Source: Paenibacillus caseinilyticus
Lineage (GTDB): Bacteria > Bacillota > Bacilli > Paenibacillales > NBRC-103111
Assembly: GCF_027533645.1 (NCBI RefSeq)
Contig: NZ_JAQAGY010000027.1
Coordinates: forward strand, 1 to 64,000
Direction: 5' to 3'
DNA length: 64,000 nt
Part shown: one piece after another, positions 45,111 to 52,434 of the stretch
Position numbering within the stretch: the stretch's first letter is position 1
How the letters are laid out: every line of letters begins with the position of its first letter
The notes under the pieces: generated by a model
Seen by the model: the letters and a program-made list of their open reading frames with translations, nothing else
What the model was told of the DNA's origin: nothing
Databases searched by the model: none
Made by a program: the position numbers and the translations under genes

Positions 45111-46343
45111 ATGTCCGAATTCCAAGCGCTGTTGAACCGTTATGCCGAACTCCTCGTCAAGACCGGCGTCAAGATCCAGAAAGGGCAGAAGCTTGTCATC
45201 AACGGTTCCATCGATGCGGCGGATCTGATCCGTCTGATCGCAAAGCATGCCTATGAAGAAGGCGCTTACCTGGTGAAGGTGAACTGGGCCGACGATACGA
45301 TCTCCCGCCTGCGGTACGATCTGGCCCCTGAAGAATCCTTCCTCGAAGAGCCGAAGTGGTATGCCGGCGAGATGCTCGAACTCGCCGAGCAGGGCGCAGC
45401 GGTCATCGCCATCACCTCCTCCGACCCCGACCTGCTGAAGGGCGTGGCGCAGGCACGGATTATGAATCACCAGAAGACGTACGGCAAAGCGATGCATCAA
45501 TACCGGCAGTACATGCAGTCCGACAAATTCAGCTGGTGCGTGGCCGCGGCGCCTTCCAAGGCTTGGGCTGCCAAGGTGTTCCCGGATCTCCCCGAAGAGG
45601 AGCAGGTAGCTAAGCTTTGGGATGCGATCTTCAAGACCGTACGCGTCGACCAAGAAGACCCGGTAGCCGCCTGGAACGAGCATATCTCTACCCTGAACGC
45701 CAAGTCCGACTACCTCAACAGCCGCAGGTTCAAGAAGCTGCATTATACGGCTCCGGGAACCGACCTTACGATCGAGCTGCCGGAAGGGCACCTGTGGGTG
45801 GCCGCGGACAGCACCAACGAGCAGGGCATCTCGTTCCTCGCGAACATGCCGACCGAAGAAGTCTTCACGGCCCCCCGCTGGGATGGGGTGAACGGCACCG
45901 TGTCCAGCACGAAGCCGCTCAGCTATGGGGGCAATCTCATCGACAACTTCAAGCTTACGTTCGAGAACGGGAAGATCATTGACGTCTCCGCCGAGCAGGG
46001 GGAGGATACGCTGCGTACCCTGATCGATATGGACGAAGGCGCACGCTATCTGGGCGAAGTGGCCCTGGTGCCGCATCAGTCCCCGATCTCGCAGACGAAC
46101 CTGCTCTTCTACAATACGCTGTTCGACGAGAATGCCTCCAACCATCTGGCGATCGGCAGCGCCTATGCCTTCAACCTGCAAGGGGGCAAGGGCTTGTCGC
46201 AGGAGGAGCTGAAGGCGCGCGGTCTCAATACGAGCATCACGCATGTCGACTTCATGATCGGCTCCGCCGAGATGGACATCGACGGCATCGCCGAGGACGG
46301 ATCCCGGGTTCCCCTCTTCCGCGGCGGCAACTGGGCGTTCTAA
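45111..46343 (+). CDS. M29 family aminopeptidase (AmpS-like)
   Basis: Metallo-aminopeptidase of the thermophilic aminopeptidase family M29, removing N-terminal residues from peptides in the cytoplasm. The 410-residue length is standard. Conserved segments with the expected metal ligands are FLANMPTEEVFTAP (Glu), YLGEVALVPHQSPI (Glu and His), and TSITHVDFMIGS (His and Asp). ANHLAIGSAY precedes the last pair as NASNHLAIGSAY. TGGAGGAATAACC stands before ATG 45111. It is monocistronic and has no signal peptide. Confidence 0.93.
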   Translation: MSEFQALLNRYAELLVKTGVKIQKGQKLVINGSIDAADLIRLIAKHAYEEGAYLVKVNWADDTISRLRYDLAPEESFLEEPKWYAGEMLELAEQGAAVIAITSSDPDLLKGVAQARIMNHQKTYGKAMHQYRQYMQSDKFSWCVAAAPSKAWAAKVFPDLPEEEQVAKLWDAIFKTVRVDQEDPVAAWNEHISTLNAKSDYLNSRRFKKLHYTAPGTDLTIELPEGHLWVAADSTNEQGISFLANMPTEEVFTAPRWDGVNGTVSSTKPLSYGGNLIDNFKLTFENGKIIDVSAEQGEDTLRTLIDMDEGARYLGEVALVPHQSPISQTNLLFYNTLFDENASNHLAIGSAYAFNLQGGKGLSQEELKARGLNTSITHVDFMIGSAEMDIDGIAEDGSRVPLFRGGNWAF

Positions 46344-46424
46344 TGTCGCCTGCTGCTGGAAGCGGCATACTGGGCCGCTTAAGCTTGCGCACACCTTGGG
46401 TTACACGGCACCACAGATGACACT

Positions 46425-46464
46425 GAGCTCGGTCCGGCGCTTCGCGCCCTTCCGGGCTCTTTTT
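46425..46464 (+). terminator. Probable terminator of the aminopeptidase gene
   Basis: GAGCTCGGTCCGG and TCCGGGCTC pair imperfectly around a perfect GGCGC-TTC-GCGCC hairpin, followed by TTTTT. Confidence 0.55.
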
Positions 46465-46580
46465 CACGAAGAATGGGAGTCCCGGCGGATAGACCAGGGG
46501 GTTTTCTCCCATCACGGGTAGGCGGGCAAGGGAATTTTTGGTATCGTGGAAGAAAAGGGTACATCAAGGAGGGGTGTCAT

Positions 46581-47546
46581 CTGAAGCTGGATCGTCTGCT
46601 CGCCATTACGATGCTGCTGCTCAACCGCAGAAGAGTCAGCGCCAAGGAGCTGTCGGAGCGGTTCGAGGTATCGCTTCGCACCATCTACCGCGATCTTGAA
46701 GCGATTAACGCCGCGGGCATCCCCGTCGCCTCTTATGCCGGGGCGTCCGGAGGGTACGAAATTATGGAAACCTACCGCATCGAACGCCAATACTTGTCCC
46801 TCGAAGAGCTGCAGTCCATTATCGTGGCTCTGCGCGGGATCCAATCTTCCCTCTCGGATCCCGATATCGACATCGGATCGCTGCTCGATAAAGTAGGCTC
46901 ATTGGTCGCCCGCTCTTCCTCCAGTACAGCCCCCGACCTGAGCCGGGAGATTATTGTCGATTTCAATCCGTGGCAAGGGGGACAGGAGGAGAAGGCCAAG
47001 CTCAACTTGCTGAGACAGGCAATCCGAGCCCGTCAACTCGTCTCTTTCGGGTATACGAATTCCCAGGGAGAAGACTCCTTGCGGCTCTGCGAACCCATAG
47101 GCGTCGTGCTCAAAGGCTATATCTGGTATCTATACGGCTATTGTCGGCTGCGTCAAGCCTGCCGGGTCTTCCGCCTCTCCCGCATTGCCTCCCTCACCCT
47201 GCCCGGGGGAACCTTCGAGCGGCGGGCGGAAGCGTTCGAAGAGGTGCGCCTCGGCTGGCACAGAGACAACAGCGCCGAAAGACCTCTGCTCAAGCTCCTG
47301 CTGCAGTTCCATCCCCGGGCGAAAGCCAAGGTAAAGGATGCCTTTCCAGAGGACGAAGTGGAGAGGCTCACGGACGGTTCGCTCCTGGTCAGGGCGATAC
47401 GCCCCGACGAACCATGGCTCTACGGCCAGCTGATGAGCTTCGGCACGGACGTCCGGGTGCTCGAGCCCCTCTCGGCAGCGGAGACCCTGAGGCGGAAGGC
47501 GCAGGAGATCGTCCACCTGTACAACCCGGTGAATTCCCCTGTATAA
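46581..47546 (+). CDS. YafY-type HTH-WYL transcriptional regulator, apparent CTG start
   Basis: A 321-residue regulator with an N-terminal DeoR-like helix-turn-helix (KLDRLLAITMLLLNRRRVSA, VSLRTIYRDLEAI, AGIPVASYAGASGGYEI) and a C-terminal WYL domain (about 140-315) including IWYLYGYCRLRQACRVFRLS. AAGGAGG at 46567-46573 lies 7-8 nt before an in-frame CTG at 46581 that would start the protein as MKLDRLLAI, exactly like the family. No ATG, GTG or TTG in frame fits the site. The frame is open upstream to 46473 but through non-family sequence. WYL domains bind nucleic acid or small ligands; the target is unknown. Confidence 0.85.
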   Translation: MKLDRLLAITMLLLNRRRVSAKELSERFEVSLRTIYRDLEAINAAGIPVASYAGASGGYEIMETYRIERQYLSLEELQSIIVALRGIQSSLSDPDIDIGSLLDKVGSLVARSSSSTAPDLSREIIVDFNPWQGGQEEKAKLNLLRQAIRARQLVSFGYTNSQGEDSLRLCEPIGVVLKGYIWYLYGYCRLRQACRVFRLSRIASLTLPGGTFERRAEAFEEVRLGWHRDNSAERPLLKLLLQFHPRAKAKVKDAFPEDEVERLTDGSLLVRAIRPDEPWLYGQLMSFGTDVRVLEPLSAAETLRRKAQEIVHLYNPVNSPV

Positions 47547-47595
47547 ACTGCCTTACGGGAGCTCACGATAAGCATATGACGCTTACCGGCCTGCG

Positions 47596-47626
47596 TGCCG
47601 TACCTCTCTTGGGAGAGGCTACGGCA
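47596..47626 (+). terminator. Hairpin after the WYL regulator
   Basis: TGCCGTACCTCTC and GAGAGGCTACGGCA form a stem with one bulge. There is no clear T run, so the terminator call is weak. Confidence 0.4.
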
Positions 47627-47656
47627 GGGGCGCTGTAATCTATCCCGCTTAACCTC

Positions 47657-47697
47657 TTGACATGGCAAGGAGAATGATGTATCTTTAATTCAAGATA
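47657..47697 (+). promoter_or_regulatory. Promoter with overlapping MhqR-like operator (site 1)
   Basis: TTGACA (47657-47662) and TATCTT (47680-47685) are 17 bp apart. The -10 is the left half of the palindrome TATCTTTAATTCAAGATA (47680-47697), symmetric except one base pair. The same sequence recurs inverted at site 2. A repressor bound here would block the MarR gene's own promoter. Confidence 0.8.
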
Positions 47698-47737
47698 CTT
47701 CAAGTCGTGATAAAACAACGAAAGGAGGTTGACCCCC

Positions 47738-48187
47738 ATGCCACACTCGGTCGACGAAGCGCGTTCCGCCTCCCTGAAGCTGCTCGTGGTGCTGTCCAAG
47801 GCCTACAAGACGATCATGGACCGGGCCGTGAAAGATATGAAGCAGTACGATCTTTCCCCTTCCGAATTCACCATCCTGGAAGTGCTCTATACCAAGGGCA
47901 GAATTCCTCTGCAGCAGATCGGGGAGAAGATTCTGATCACCTCCGGCACGATTACTTACAATATCGACAAGCTGGAGAAGAAAGCCCTGCTGAAGCGTGT
48001 TCCTTGCAAGGATGACCGCAGGGTCGTCTATGCGGAGATGACGGCTGCAGGCAGCGAGCTCTTCGACCGGATTTTTCCGGACCATGCCGAGACGATTCAC
48101 AGCTTGATGCACGGGCTGACGCTCGAAGAGAAGGAATCGGCGGTAGCACTGCTCAAGAAGCTCGGGAAAGGAGCCGAGGACCGCTAG
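47738..48187 (+). CDS. MarR family regulator, MhqR-like
   Basis: A 149-residue winged-helix regulator. LSPSEFTILEVLYTKGRIPL and LQQIGEKILITSGTITYNID form the DNA-binding region, and KDDRRVVYAEMTAAGSEL is the wing. ATG 47738 has AAGGAGG 9 nt upstream. It is followed by DoxX, ring-cleaving dioxygenase, carboxylesterase and flavin reductase genes, the set controlled by MhqR in B. subtilis in response to quinones and electrophiles. Two near-identical palindromes lie in its promoter and before the DoxX gene, so autorepression plus repression of the cluster is the natural reading. There is no cysteine in the N-terminal helix, and one at residue about 105 in VPCKDDRR. Confidence 0.88.
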   Translation: MPHSVDEARSASLKLLVVLSKAYKTIMDRAVKDMKQYDLSPSEFTILEVLYTKGRIPLQQIGEKILITSGTITYNIDKLEKKALLKRVPCKDDRRVVYAEMTAAGSELFDRIFPDHAETIHSLMHGLTLEEKESAVALLKKLGKGAEDR

Positions 48188-48213
48188 CCGGTGCACGGCT
48201 TTCATTTTAACCT

Positions 48214-48233
48214 ATACCTTGAATTAAAGATTA
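48214..48233 (+). promoter_or_regulatory. MhqR-like operator (site 2) before the DoxX gene
   Basis: ACCTTGAATTAAAGAT at 48216-48231 is, on the other strand, ATCTTTAATTCAAGGT, matching 15 of 16 bases of site 1. It lies about 40 bp before the DoxX start codon. Confidence 0.75.
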
Positions 48234-48267
48234 TTGAACTCAAACAAATAATGGAGGATGATGTCAA

Positions 48268-48675
48268 ATGGTAACTCTCTCAGCGGTAGGTTTGGTTCTG
48301 GTTCGTGTCGTGGTAGGTCTTCTGTTCATCGGGCACGGCTCCCAGAAATTGTTCGGCTGGTTCGGCGGCTACGGCCCCAAAGGCACCGGCGGCTGGATGG
48401 AATCGGTCGGCATCAAACCCGGCGTGCTGATGGCTGTCGCAGCCGGACTCATGGAACTGGCCGGAGGCGCGCTCTTCCTGCTCGGCCTGCTGACACCTCT
48501 CGCGGCCGTGCTGCTCGCGGCCACCATGCTGGGGGCGATCGTCAAGGTTCACGCGGCGAACGGCATCTGGTCCACCGCGAACGGCTACGAGTATCCGCTT
48601 GTTCTGATTGCTGTCGTGGCCGGCGTCGCCTTGACCGGTGCAGGCGCCCTGTCGCTCGATGCCTTATTGAAATAA
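48268..48675 (+). CDS. DoxX family membrane protein (MhqP/CatD-like)
   Basis: A 135-residue protein with four predicted helices, matching the DoxX family. The N-terminus VLVRVVVGLLFIGHGSQKLFGWFGGYG is the family hallmark, and AAGLMELAGGALFLLGLLTPLAA follows. In B. subtilis the homologues MhqP and CatD sit beside quinone-detoxifying dioxygenases. GGAGG stands 10 nt before ATG 48268. Operator site 2 lies just upstream. Its biochemical role, possibly electron transfer or thiol-redox balance at the membrane, is unknown. Confidence 0.9.
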   Translation: MVTLSAVGLVLVRVVVGLLFIGHGSQKLFGWFGGYGPKGTGGWMESVGIKPGVLMAVAAGLMELAGGALFLLGLLTPLAAVLLAATMLGAIVKVHAANGIWSTANGYEYPLVLIAVVAGVALTGAGALSLDALLK

Positions 48676-48695
48676 GCCCATCGGATATGCCTCGA

Positions 48696-48731
48696 ATCGA
48701 ATGCACTGGATCGAATGCCCTGGATCGAATA
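48696..48731 (+). repeat. 14-bp tandem repeat in the DoxX-dioxygenase gap
   Basis: ATCGAATGCACTGG, ATCGAATGCCCTGG and a partial ATCGAAT follow each other. The 160-nt gap otherwise holds only the ribosome binding site of the next gene. Confidence 0.7.
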
Positions 48732-48838
48732 GGGAACCGTAACGAATGACGCCCGCATTCCGGGGTAAGGAGTATCGGCAGGATATACCGCAAAGCGATG
48801 AACGAACGTCAATCCAATCACCTGAAGGAGGACTTCCC

Positions 48839-49789
48839 ATGTCCATGAAGACCCAAGGCATTCACCATATCACCGCTTTCGCCAGAGACCCGCAAGCCAA
48901 CGTTGACTTCTACGCCGGCATCCTCGGCCTCCGGCTCGTCAAAAAAACCATCAACTTCGACGCTCCGGAAGTATACCACCTGTACTTCGGCAACGAAGCC
49001 GGAAGCCCCGGCACGATCATCACCTTCTTCCCTTGGCCGGGCTCGCGCAAAGGGCGGATCGGGGGCGGGCAGGTGGGAATCACTTCGTATGCCGTACCGA
49101 CAGGATCCCTCTCCTTCTGGGAGCAGCGCCTCGCCGGCTTCGGCATCGAGACCGTTCAAGTGACGCGCTTCTCCGAGACGTATCTGCAGTTCACTGACAA
49201 TGAAGGACTGCGCCTCGAGCTCGTCGAAAGAGAAGAAGGCGCAGACAGCCAGTGGTCGTTCGGCGGCGTGCCCGCAGAGCATGCGATCAAAGGCTTCGCC
49301 GGTGCCGTGCTGTTCAGCACGAAACCGGAGCGTACCGCGCATGCCCTTGAGCATCTGCTCGGCTTCGCCCAAGCCGGCGAGGATGCAGACTATGCCCGCT
49401 TCCGCTCCGCAGGCGGCATCGGCAGCGTGATCGACGTGCCGCTTGCCGCGATGGAGCGCGGCAGCGACGGCGCGGGGACCGTGCACCACATCGCCTGGCG
49501 GGCCGCAGACTTCGAGCAGCACGAAGCGTGGCGCACCGAGGTCCAGCACTACGGCTACCAGCCGACGCCGGTCGTCGACCGCCAATACTTCAATGCGCTC
49601 TACTTCCGCGAGGCGGGCGGCATCCTCTTCGAGATTGCCACCGATCCTCCAGGCTTCGCCAAAGACGAAGCGCCCGAAGCCCTGGGCGAGAAAGTCATGC
49701 TGCCCGAGTGGTTCGAACCGCACCGGGCCCAAATCGAAGCGAACCTGCTTCCTATCGAAGTACGCGTATTGGAGGGATCGAAGTCATGA
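48839..49789 (+). CDS. Ring-cleaving dioxygenase (MhqO/MhqE/MhqA-like)
   Basis: A 316-residue extradiol dioxygenase of the vicinal oxygen chelate fold with two glyoxalase-like modules. The first starts GIHHITAFARDPQANVDFYA with a metal His; the second has TVHHIAWRAADFEQHEAW with another; ILFEIATDPPGF supplies the glutamate ligand. LRLVKKTINFD is the typical stretch between. The family opens hydroquinone- or catechol-type rings. ATG 48839 has AAGGAGG 9 nt upstream; the frame is open to 48746. Its stop overlaps the start of the esterase gene (ATGA). Confidence 0.93.
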   Translation: MSMKTQGIHHITAFARDPQANVDFYAGILGLRLVKKTINFDAPEVYHLYFGNEAGSPGTIITFFPWPGSRKGRIGGGQVGITSYAVPTGSLSFWEQRLAGFGIETVQVTRFSETYLQFTDNEGLRLELVEREEGADSQWSFGGVPAEHAIKGFAGAVLFSTKPERTAHALEHLLGFAQAGEDADYARFRSAGGIGSVIDVPLAAMERGSDGAGTVHHIAWRAADFEQHEAWRTEVQHYGYQPTPVVDRQYFNALYFREAGGILFEIATDPPGFAKDEAPEALGEKVMLPEWFEPHRAQIEANLLPIEVRVLEGSKS

Positions 49790-50406
49790 AACATATCTAT
49801 GAGCAAGGCAGCAACCTGGAAGCGCCGACCCTGGTGCTCTTCCACGGCACCGGCGGAACGGAGCACGACCTGCTCGGACTCGCGGCGCGTATCGCGCCCG
49901 GTTCCGCCGTCCTGAGCCTTAGAGGCAATGTACTGGAGAACGGGATGCCCCGCTTCTTCCGCCGTCTGGCGGAGGGCGTCTTCGACGAAGAGGACCTCAT
50001 CTTCCGTACGAAGGAAGTGTACGACTTCCTGGAGGAGGCGGCAGGCCAGTACGGCTTCGACCGCGGCAGCCTGGTCGCGGTCGGCTATTCGAACGGAGCC
50101 AATATCATCGGCTCCCTGCTCTTCCACTACGCCCGTGCCTTCCGGGGCGCGGTCCTCCACCATCCGATGGTGCCCCGCCGGGGGATCGAGCTGCCGGACG
50201 CCTCCGGCCTGCCGGTCTTCATCGGCGCCGGGAAGAACGATCCCATCTGCTCGCCGCAGGAGACCGAAGAGCTGACGGCGCTGCTCACCGGCGCCGGTGC
50301 CGAAGTCACGCTGCACTGGGAAACGCATGGCCACCAGCTGACCGCTTCGGAAGCCGCCGCGGCCGCCGCCTGGTTCCAGACGAACTTCAGCGGAGGCACC
50401 CTATGA
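49786..50406 (+). CDS. Alpha/beta hydrolase, carboxylesterase (MhqD-like)
   Basis: A 206-residue alpha/beta hydrolase of the phospholipase/carboxylesterase family. The nucleophile is Ser in VGYSNGANI, the acid is Asp in GAGKNDPI, and the base is His in ETHGHQLT. VLFHGTGGTEHDLLGLA supplies the oxyanion hole. It starts at ATG 49786, overlapping the dioxygenase stop, and its own stop overlaps the start of the flavin reductase, so all three are coupled. In B. subtilis the homologue MhqD is induced with the dioxygenases by methyl-hydroquinone. It may hydrolyse ring-cleavage products. Confidence 0.92.
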   Translation: MKHIYEQGSNLEAPTLVLFHGTGGTEHDLLGLAARIAPGSAVLSLRGNVLENGMPRFFRRLAEGVFDEEDLIFRTKEVYDFLEEAAGQYGFDRGSLVAVGYSNGANIIGSLLFHYARAFRGAVLHHPMVPRRGIELPDASGLPVFIGAGKNDPICSPQETEELTALLTGAGAEVTLHWETHGHQLTASEAAAAAAWFQTNFSGGTL

Positions 50407-51014
50407 TCTCTATCGATCCGGCCGGCCAGACCGACCGCGAGAATTACAAACTGCTCATCGGCAGCGTCATCCCGCGCCCCGTCGCGCTGGTGACCACGCT
50501 GTCGAAGGAGGGGGTGCTGAATGCGGCCCCCTTCTCCTACTTCTCGATCGTGGCAAGCCAGCCTCCGATGCTGTCCGTCTCGGTCCAGCGCAAGAGCGGC
50601 GTCCGCAAGGATACAGCCAGGAATGCCGTCGACACCGGCTCGCTGGTCATCCATATCACGGATGAAGCCTTGGTCGCCAAGGCGAATGCAACCGCTGCCG
50701 CCCTGCCTCCAGAGGAGAGCAAAGTGGCGCGTGCGGGATTGACGCCTATCCCCAGCGACTGCATCCCGGTTCCCGGACTTCAGGAAGCGCGCATCCGGAT
50801 GGAGTGCCTTCTGGAGCAGGCGATCGAGCTTGGGGGGACACCGGACGCGCCAGCTTGCGATCTGCTGATCGGGCGCGTGGTCCGCTTTCATATCGACGAG
50901 GAGCTCTATGACGGAGGTTCCATTCCTCCCGAGAAGCTCCGGCCGGTCGCCCGGATGGCGGGGAATTTCTACAGCTCGCTCGGCCCTTTGTTCGAGATCG
51001 AGCGCCCGGTATAA
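50403..51014 (+). CDS. Flavin reductase family protein
   Basis: A 203-residue FMN-binding split-barrel protein. The N-terminus ENYKLLIGSVIPRPVALVTT, then NAAPFSYFSIVASQPPM, matches the flavin reductase-like domain; DTARNAVDTGSLVIHI follows. Such proteins reduce flavin with NAD(P)H or bind FMN as oxidoreductases. It starts at ATG 50403, overlapping the esterase stop by 4 nt, and ends the detoxification operon. Adding a flavin reductase to an mhq-type operon is not the B. subtilis layout, where a nitroreductase or azoreductase is used. Confidence 0.9.
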   Translation: MISIDPAGQTDRENYKLLIGSVIPRPVALVTTLSKEGVLNAAPFSYFSIVASQPPMLSVSVQRKSGVRKDTARNAVDTGSLVIHITDEALVAKANATAAALPPEESKVARAGLTPIPSDCIPVPGLQEARIRMECLLEQAIELGGTPDAPACDLLIGRVVRFHIDEELYDGGSIPPEKLRPVARMAGNFYSSLGPLFEIERPV

Positions 51015-51113
51015 AGAGCGTGGATAGAGCCTTCCCCTGACAGAGGTAACCCGACGGGCCGACGGCAGCGGCCTTCGGGAGCACCGTCTGTCGATACTAA
51101 GATATATAAGATT

Positions 51114-51146
51114 ACAGGATCGAGTCCTGGCGAGATATCCATTCTT
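51114..51146 (+). repeat. Copy B of the 33-nt dispersed motif
   Basis: ACAGGATCGAGTCCTGGCG continues AGATATCCATTCTT and matches copy A (29413-29445) at 28 of 33 positions. It lies 100 nt after the flavin reductase stop and 7 nt before a hairpin. Confidence 0.6.
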
Positions 51147-51153
51147 ATCTATC

Positions 51154-51246
51154 AAGAAAGGCAGCCTGCAAGGATGAACTGCACCCCAATTGTTAGACAT
51201 TATCTAACAATATGGAGGTGCAGTTCAGGAGCGGCTGCCTTTTCTT
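51154..51246 (+). terminator. Terminator-like hairpin with a palindrome inserted in its loop
   Basis: AAGAAAGGCAGCC (51154-51166) pairs with GGCTGCCTTTTCTT (51233-51246), closing a loop that itself contains the 53-bp palindrome at 51175-51227. Without that insert it would be an ordinary terminator hairpin for the detoxification operon. Confidence 0.65.
51175..51227. mobile_element. 53-bp IS-end-like palindrome (MITE-like remnant)
   Basis: The left arm is TGAACTGCACCCCAATTGTT followed by AGACA. The right arm, reversed, is TGAACTGCACCTCCATATTG followed by TTAGATA. The arms match over about 25 bp with small gaps. It is flanked by GGA on both sides (51172-51174 and 51228-51230), which could be a 3-bp target duplication as made by IS3-family elements. 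No transposase is present. Confidence 0.55.
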
Positions 51247-51286
51247 GTGTACACTTATCTTATGGAACGGATGACCGCTTCTGCGG

Positions 51287-51418
51287 CTACTCGTCCGCCT
51301 GATCGCTCTGTTCGCCGGCCATGCCATGCTCGATGGCATTCTCCTCGCACCAGAGAAGGAACCGTTCCTTACTGATGCCCAGCTGTCGGATGAGTTCTTC
51401 CAGCTTCAACGTATTCAT
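51287..51418 (-). CDS. 43-residue small protein of unknown function
   Basis: A short reading frame, MNTLKLEELIRQLGISKERF followed by LLWCEENAIEHGMAG and ending EQSDQADE. AGGAGG lies 6 nt upstream of ATG 51418; ATG 51421 directly before it is another choice. The first 30 residues could form two helices, resembling a small helix-turn-helix or a protein-interaction hairpin, with one cysteine. I do not recognise a family. It lies between the detoxification operon and the RNase H gene. Confidence 0.6.
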   Translation of the reverse strand: MNTLKLEELIRQLGISKERFLLWCEENAIEHGMAGEQSDQADE

Positions 51419-51475
51419 CATATTCCTCCTGGATGTGTGGTTTATCGGTAGGGAAAGGGACGAAGGACAGATATA

Positions 51476-51510
51476 GAAAAACCACCTTCCCCGGGCAGGG
51501 GAAGATGGTC
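51476..51510 (-). terminator. Terminator of the RNase H gene
   Basis: On the minus strand ACCATCTTCCCC pairs with GGGGAAGGTGGT, with one mismatch, and is followed by TTTTTC. About 190 nt separate it from the RNase H stop codon; that stretch shows nothing else. Confidence 0.7.
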
Positions 51511-51697
51511 GGTTGCACTACTAGCTCGTTTGAATCCAAGTGCCCAGATACGGATTCAAAGTCATAGCTCCCATGTGATATGTATAAACCGATCATACCA
51601 TAGAGGAACCAAGAATAATGTCGAACTTTGTCGTATGCATAGTGTGAAATATTTTACAGTCCCGTTTGGTTCGCTGAGGTCCTATAGGGGTATAGGC

Positions 51698-52378
51698 CTA
51701 TTTTCGACCGTAATCCGCCTTGATTTCGCCCCACGCCTTCGTATTCCACTTCAGGATTTTGTTAGGCCACGTATGGCGGCGGATCCATTCCTCGGCACGG
51801 TCGACCAGCGTCCAAATCTCTTGGGTGGAAGCGTCGCGCACCAAAGTCGATGCCACCTTCTTGTTGCGGACCCAGGCGATGGCCGTCATCGAATCGCTGT
51901 AGACGGTCATGGCGCTTCCCTTGTTCTTGAGATAAGCCAGGCCGTGGACGATCGCCAGGAATTCGCCCATATTGTTCGTGCCCTTGGAGATCGGCGCATG
52001 CTCGAAGAGCACCTCGCCTGTCCGGGTATACACACCCTTGTACTCCACGATGCCCGGGTTCCCGCTGCAGCCTACATCGACGGAGAGGCTGTCCAGGTCC
52101 GCTTCCGCTCCCGATGCGTTCGCCGCCGCGGCAGCCGCGCGCGCTCCGCCGCTCCGCGTGCCGGAAGCCCCTCCGCCTCCGCCCGTACCGGCCTTCTGCG
52201 CGGCGGAGAAGGCCTTCTTCCATCCGGCGGCCAGCATGGCCTTCGCCTCGGACTCGCTCTCGTAGGCTTTGAATTTGGCCTGGGGGAAGCCGCTCGTCTG
52301 CGCCTGGCACTCCGCCCACGTTTTGTACACGCCGGGCTGCCGCCCTTCCCACACTACATACCATTTGGACTTTGCCAC
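51698..52378 (-). CDS. Ribonuclease HI with N-terminal viroplasmin domain
   Basis: Hydrolyses RNA in RNA-DNA hybrids. The N-terminal caulimovirus viroplasmin-like domain (about 1-57: KWYVVWEGRQPGVYKTWAEC, FKAYESESEAKAML) probably binds the hybrid. An Ala/Gly-rich linker spans 60-95. The RNase H domain (about 96-226) has the DEDD residues: Asp in VDVGCSGNPG, Glu in NNMGEFLAI, Asp in YSDSMTAI and Asp near the end in KADYGRK. It starts at GTG 52378 with GAGGAGG upstream. It follows recQ after 56 nt on the same strand, so the two may form an operon handling R-loops and recombination intermediates. Confidence 0.92.
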   Translation of the reverse strand: MAKSKWYVVWEGRQPGVYKTWAECQAQTSGFPQAKFKAYESESEAKAMLAAGWKKAFSAAQKAGTGGGGGASGTRSGGARAAAAAANASGAEADLDSLSVDVGCSGNPGIVEYKGVYTRTGEVLFEHAPISKGTNNMGEFLAIVHGLAYLKNKGSAMTVYSDSMTAIAWVRNKKVASTLVRDASTQEIWTLVDRAEEWIRRHTWPNKILKWNTKAWGEIKADYGRK

Positions 52379-52434
52379 GCCGTTCCTCCTCTATCTCTAA
52401 GCAGCATGCCGCACCGGGGAAGCCTGCTTCCCCG

